A stretch of DNA of 9,508 nucleotides from Opitutaceae bacterium. GTDB lineage: Bacteria > Verrucomicrobiota > Verrucomicrobiia > Opitutales > Opitutaceae. The notes beneath the pieces are model-generated. The model had not been told where the DNA came from and made no database searches. It saw only the letters and a list, made by a program, of their open reading frames with translations. Where the stretch lies: assembly GCA_003168315.1 (NCBI GenBank), contig PMSP01000201.1, positions 1-9,508 on the forward strand. The letters run 5' to 3'. The translations under genes were made by a program, and so were the position numbers. Each line of letters opens with the position of its first letter. The first letter of the stretch is position 1. Below are positions 7,242 through 9,508 of this stretch, in pieces.

Positions 7242-7244
7242 GGG

Positions 7245-8054
7245 TCACCGCGCTGCGCCCCGCTGGCGGACGGCCTCAAAGAGCGTGATGAGGGCGGCCA
7301 TCGCCACGTTGAGCGAATCCGCCTGGCCGGCCATCGGGATCCGGACCGGGAGGTCGGCGTTCCCGAGCCAGAACTCGCTGAGCCCGTACTGCTCGCTCCC
7401 CATGATGACGGCGAGCGGGCCTCGCAGGTCCGCTTCCGAGTAGAGCTGAGTCGCCGCCGGGGTCGTGGCAATCGTCCTAATCCCCCGCTCTTTCAGCCAG
7501 GCGAGGACTCTGGCGCCCTCCTCGACCACGCAGGGGACGGAGAATAGGACGCCGGTCGACGCGCGGACGACGTTCGGGTTGAAGAGGTCTGTGACCGGGT
7601 CGCAAACGATCACGGCGTCGCATCCCGCCGCGTCGGCGCTCCTGAGGATCGTCCCCAGGTTGCCGGGCTTCTCGATCGCCTCGACGACGAGGATGAGCGG
7701 GTTCGACGACGGGGAAAGGTCGGCGAGCGTCCTCTTCCACTGCGGGGCGACCGCCAGGATCCCGTCCGGGCGCTCGCGGTAGGCGACCTTCGCGAACGCG
7801 TCCTTGGACAGCTCGAAGAGCTTCGCCCCGGCTGCCTCGGCCTCGGCGAGCAGGGCGGGCTCGTTCTCGCCGAGGAACCAGTCCCTCGAGAAGTACACCT
7901 CCTCGAGGGCCACCTTCCTCTCGAGCGCCCGGCGGACCTCGCGGTAGCCCTCGACCAGGAAGGCGCGCTCCTCGTCGCGCGGCCGCCGGTCCCGCAGCCT
8001 GACGAGCCGCTTGAGCCGCGGGTTCTGGAGGCTGGTGATTATCTCGACGGGCAT
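7245..8054 (-). CDS. SpoU/TrmH-family RNA 2'-O-methyltransferase
   Basis: This 269-residue SPOUT-class, SAM-dependent RNA ribose methyltransferase is expected to act on rRNA or tRNA in the cytoplasm. An N-terminal substrate-binding domain (about 1-105, starting with ITSLQNPRLK) precedes the knotted catalytic domain. Motif 1 is EKPGNLGTILRSAD with Asn132 and the catalytic Arg138, motif 2 is IMGSEQYGLS at 217-226, and motif 3 is PMAGQADSLNVAMA at 240-253. This architecture is that of RlmB/TsnR-like enzymes, but the target nucleotide cannot be deduced. The frame extends 17 codons further to 8105, giving an N-terminus rich in Asn/Phe/Leu that does not resemble the family and overlaps the divergent gene. 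ATG 8054 is therefore preferred, although only a weak AGGG lies just before it. It converges on the membrane-protein gene with three bases between stops. Confidence 0.92.
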   Translation of the reverse strand: MPVEIITSLQNPRLKRLVRLRDRRPRDEERAFLVEGYREVRRALERKVALEEVYFSRDWFLGENEPALLAEAEAAGAKLFELSKDAFAKVAYRERPDGILAVAPQWKRTLADLSPSSNPLILVVEAIEKPGNLGTILRSADAAGCDAVIVCDPVTDLFNPNVVRASTGVLFSVPCVVEEGARVLAWLKERGIRTIATTPAATQLYSEADLRGPLAVIMGSEQYGLSEFWLGNADLPVRIPMAGQADSLNVAMAALITLFEAVRQRGAAR

Positions 8055-8082
8055 CGCCCTATTTGAATTGTTGTTTGCGCCC
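8055..8082. promoter_or_regulatory. 28-base divergent spacer between two RNA methyltransferase genes
   Basis: This spacer separates the preferred starts of the SpoU-type and RumA-type genes. It is AT-richer than its surroundings (ATTTGAATTGTTGTTTG around 8061-8077). Any promoters must extend into the opposing coding regions. On the minus strand TCAAAT (8066-8061) resembles a -10 element about six bases before the SpoU-type ATG, which would give a nearly leaderless transcript. On the plus strand TATTTG (8060-8065) could serve the RumA-type gene, but its -35 is poor. The calls are weak. Confidence 0.3.
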
Positions 8083-9372
8083 GTGTCCAAAAGGAAAAAA
8101 TTCAACGAAAGGCCGTTCGGCTACCACCAGGAGATCGAGCTGACGATCTCCACGCTGACAAACCTCGGCGTCGGCCTGGGGCGCGTCGAGCTGGAGGGGG
8201 CGGAAGGCGCGCGCAAGTGGGTCGTTATGGTCGCCTTTTCCCTCCCCGGCGAGCGCGTGAGGGCCCGGGTCTTCCGCAACCACGCCAACTACTCGGAGGC
8301 CGACCTCGTGCGGGTCCTCGAGGCCTCCCCCGACAGGATCGAGCCGAGGTGCCCCCTCTTCGGCCGCTGCGGGGGCTGCCAGTACCAGAACCTGCGCTAC
8401 GAGGAGCAGCTCGCCTGGAAGCGGCGCCAGGTCGCCGAGCTCGTCGAGCACATGGCCGGCCTCACGCTTGAGGTCTCGGCAGTGATCGGGTCGCCGCGGC
8501 CTTTCGGCTACCGCTCGAAGATAACCCCCCACTTCAACGGCCCGCGCCAGGGCGAGGAGCTCGCCATAGGCTTCCTGCGGCAGGGAACGCGCTTCGACAT
8601 CGTGGACGTGCCCCGCTGCGACATCGCTACCGACGCGATCAACGCGCGCCTGGCATCCGAGCGGGCCGCGATCCGCTCCCAGGCCGCCGCGGGAGGCTTC
8701 GCGCGCGGATCGACCCTCCTCATTCGCGACGCGGGGGGGGTCGTGACCACGGGCCATGAGGACCGGGTGACCGAGGAGATCGCGCTCGCCCCCGGGGAGA
8801 CGCTCCGGCTCAGCTTCCTCGCCCGCGACTTCTTCCAGAATAATCCGTTCATCCTGCCCTCGTTCGCGGCCTATGTCCGGGACCAGGCCCGCTCGAGCGG
8901 GGCACGCTTCCTCGTGGACGCCTATTGCGGGAGCGGGCTCTTCGCGCTCGCCTGCGCGCGCGCGTTCGAGCGCGTCATCGGGGTCGAGGTGAGCGAGACC
9001 TCCATCGCCTTCGCAAGGCAGAACGCCGCCGCGAACGCGATCGGCAACGCCACGTTCCTGGCAGGCGATGCGTCGTCGATATTCTCAGGGCTCGATTTTT
9101 CCGCGGCGGAGACCGTGGTCGTGATCGACCCCCCGCGCAAGGGGTGCGACGAGCCGTTCCTGCGCCAGCTCTTCGCATTCGGGCCGCGGGCCGTCGTCTA
9201 CGTGAGCTGCGACCCGGCGACGCAGATGCGTGACCTCAAGGGATTCCTGGCGGAGGGCTACTCCGCCACGGCGGTGCAGCCATTCGACCTGTTTCCCCAG
9301 ACCCGGCACCTCGAGTGCGTGATCACGCTTGCGCGGGCCGGGTATTGCCAAGGCGAAGCCGGATCCCGATAG
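8083..9372 (+). CDS. TrmA/RumA-family 23S rRNA or tRNA (uracil-5-)-methyltransferase
   Basis: This 429-residue SAM-dependent enzyme methylates C5 of uridine in rRNA or tRNA. A TRAM-like RNA-binding beta domain occupies about 15-75. Four cysteines match the 4Fe-4S site of RumA/RlmD: Cys90, Cys96 and Cys99 in CPLFGRCGGC, plus Cys179. The methyltransferase domain shows DAYCGSG (279-285) for SAM, DPPRKG (349-354), the nucleophile Cys376 in VSCDP, and the general base Glu411 in HLE. All catalytic residues are intact. The frame opens at 8011 inside the opposing gene. I choose GTG 8083, which yields SKRKKFNERPF, a natural basic N-terminus just ahead of the TRAM domain. An eight-G run at 8733-8740 lies in frame. 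The product could be RlmD/RlmC-like or TrmA-like; the iron-sulfur cysteines favour the RumA side. The next gene starts seven bases downstream. Confidence 0.92.
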   Translation: MSKRKKFNERPFGYHQEIELTISTLTNLGVGLGRVELEGAEGARKWVVMVAFSLPGERVRARVFRNHANYSEADLVRVLEASPDRIEPRCPLFGRCGGCQYQNLRYEEQLAWKRRQVAELVEHMAGLTLEVSAVIGSPRPFGYRSKITPHFNGPRQGEELAIGFLRQGTRFDIVDVPRCDIATDAINARLASERAAIRSQAAAGGFARGSTLLIRDAGGVVTTGHEDRVTEEIALAPGETLRLSFLARDFFQNNPFILPSFAAYVRDQARSSGARFLVDAYCGSGLFALACARAFERVIGVEVSETSIAFARQNAAANAIGNATFLAGDASSIFSGLDFSAAETVVVIDPPRKGCDEPFLRQLFAFGPRAVVYVSCDPATQMRDLKGFLAEGYSATAVQPFDLFPQTRHLECVITLARAGYCQGEAGSR

Positions 9373-9379
9373 TTTTCGG

Positions 9380-9508
9380 ATGAGCGCCCTGGCCCCGTCG
9401 TCACACTCATGGAGGTTTTTCCGCAGCGGCGGGCTCGACCAGGTCTCGCTGGAGACCGCCGCGGATCTCCGGGCGCTCGGCGAGCTGGACCAGAAGCTGT
9501 GGGTTGCC
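9380..9508 (+). CDS. Start of an unrecognised protein, cut by the window end
   Basis: An open frame begins at ATG 9380 and runs 43 codons to the end of the window without a stop. The N-terminus contains WRFFRSGGLDQVSLET followed by a helical stretch (AADLRALGELDQKLWVA). It keeps the GC-rich third-position pattern of real genes here and starts seven bases after the RumA-type stop, so the two are probably co-transcribed. No signal peptide or membrane segment is seen in the visible part. The family is not recognised from this fragment, and no function is proposed. Confidence 0.65.
   Translation, partial: MSALAPSSHSWRFFRSGGLDQVSLETAADLRALGELDQKLWVA

Noticed and set aside
8055..8105. N-terminal extension of the SpoU-type methyltransferase to 8105
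   Set aside because: The 17 added residues are unlike the family start, and the extension would overlap the first codons of the divergent RumA-type gene.

Overview
The window is a dense, very GC-rich bacterial segment (coding strands show strong G/C third-position bias). It carries eight complete protein genes and the start of a ninth. I see no rRNA, tRNA, CRISPR array, insertion sequence or phage gene. The ole-type lipid genes and the overall style would fit a Verrucomicrobiota (Opitutae-like) chromosome. That assignment is an inference from gene families and composition; no marker gene here proves it.

Layout. (1) 18-1118, minus strand: an FTR1-type iron permease with an extra N-terminal membrane segment and a cysteine-containing tail. 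A 214-base spacer (1119-1332) separates it from the divergent gene to its right. The spacer holds an AT-rich patch with a plausible promoter for the permease, and a dyad lies over its -10 element. (2) 1333-2196, plus: a histone-deacetylase-fold zinc hydrolase with all catalytic residues, followed by a small hairpin plus T-run. (3) 2277-7241, plus: a tight four-gene run. It comprises ribonuclease D, OleC (beta-lactone synthetase), OleD (2-alkyl-3-oxoalkanoate reductase) and an unrecognised polytopic membrane protein. RNase D and oleC overlap by four bases (GTGA). The next gaps are 21 and 13 bases. (4) 7245-8054, minus: a SpoU/TrmH-family RNA 2'-O-methyltransferase that meets the membrane-protein gene tail to tail with three bases between stops. 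(5) 8083-9372, plus: a TrmA/RumA-type RNA 5-methyluridine methyltransferase with an iron-sulfur cysteine set, divergent from the SpoU gene with only 28 bases between the preferred starts. (6) 9380-9508, plus: the first 43 codons of an unrecognised gene, seven bases after the RumA-type gene.

How the genes work together. OleC and OleD catalyse consecutive steps of long-chain olefin/beta-lactone formation: OleD reduces the beta-keto acid made by OleA, and OleC closes the beta-lactone that OleB decarboxylates. OleA and OleB are not in the window, and there is no room for them between RNase D and OleC. The pathway must therefore be completed elsewhere, or it ends differently, for example at a beta-lactone. 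The membrane protein beside oleD is the most interesting unknown. The two RNA methyltransferases form a head-to-head RNA-modification pair. The deacetylase and iron permease look like independent housekeeping or accessory units.
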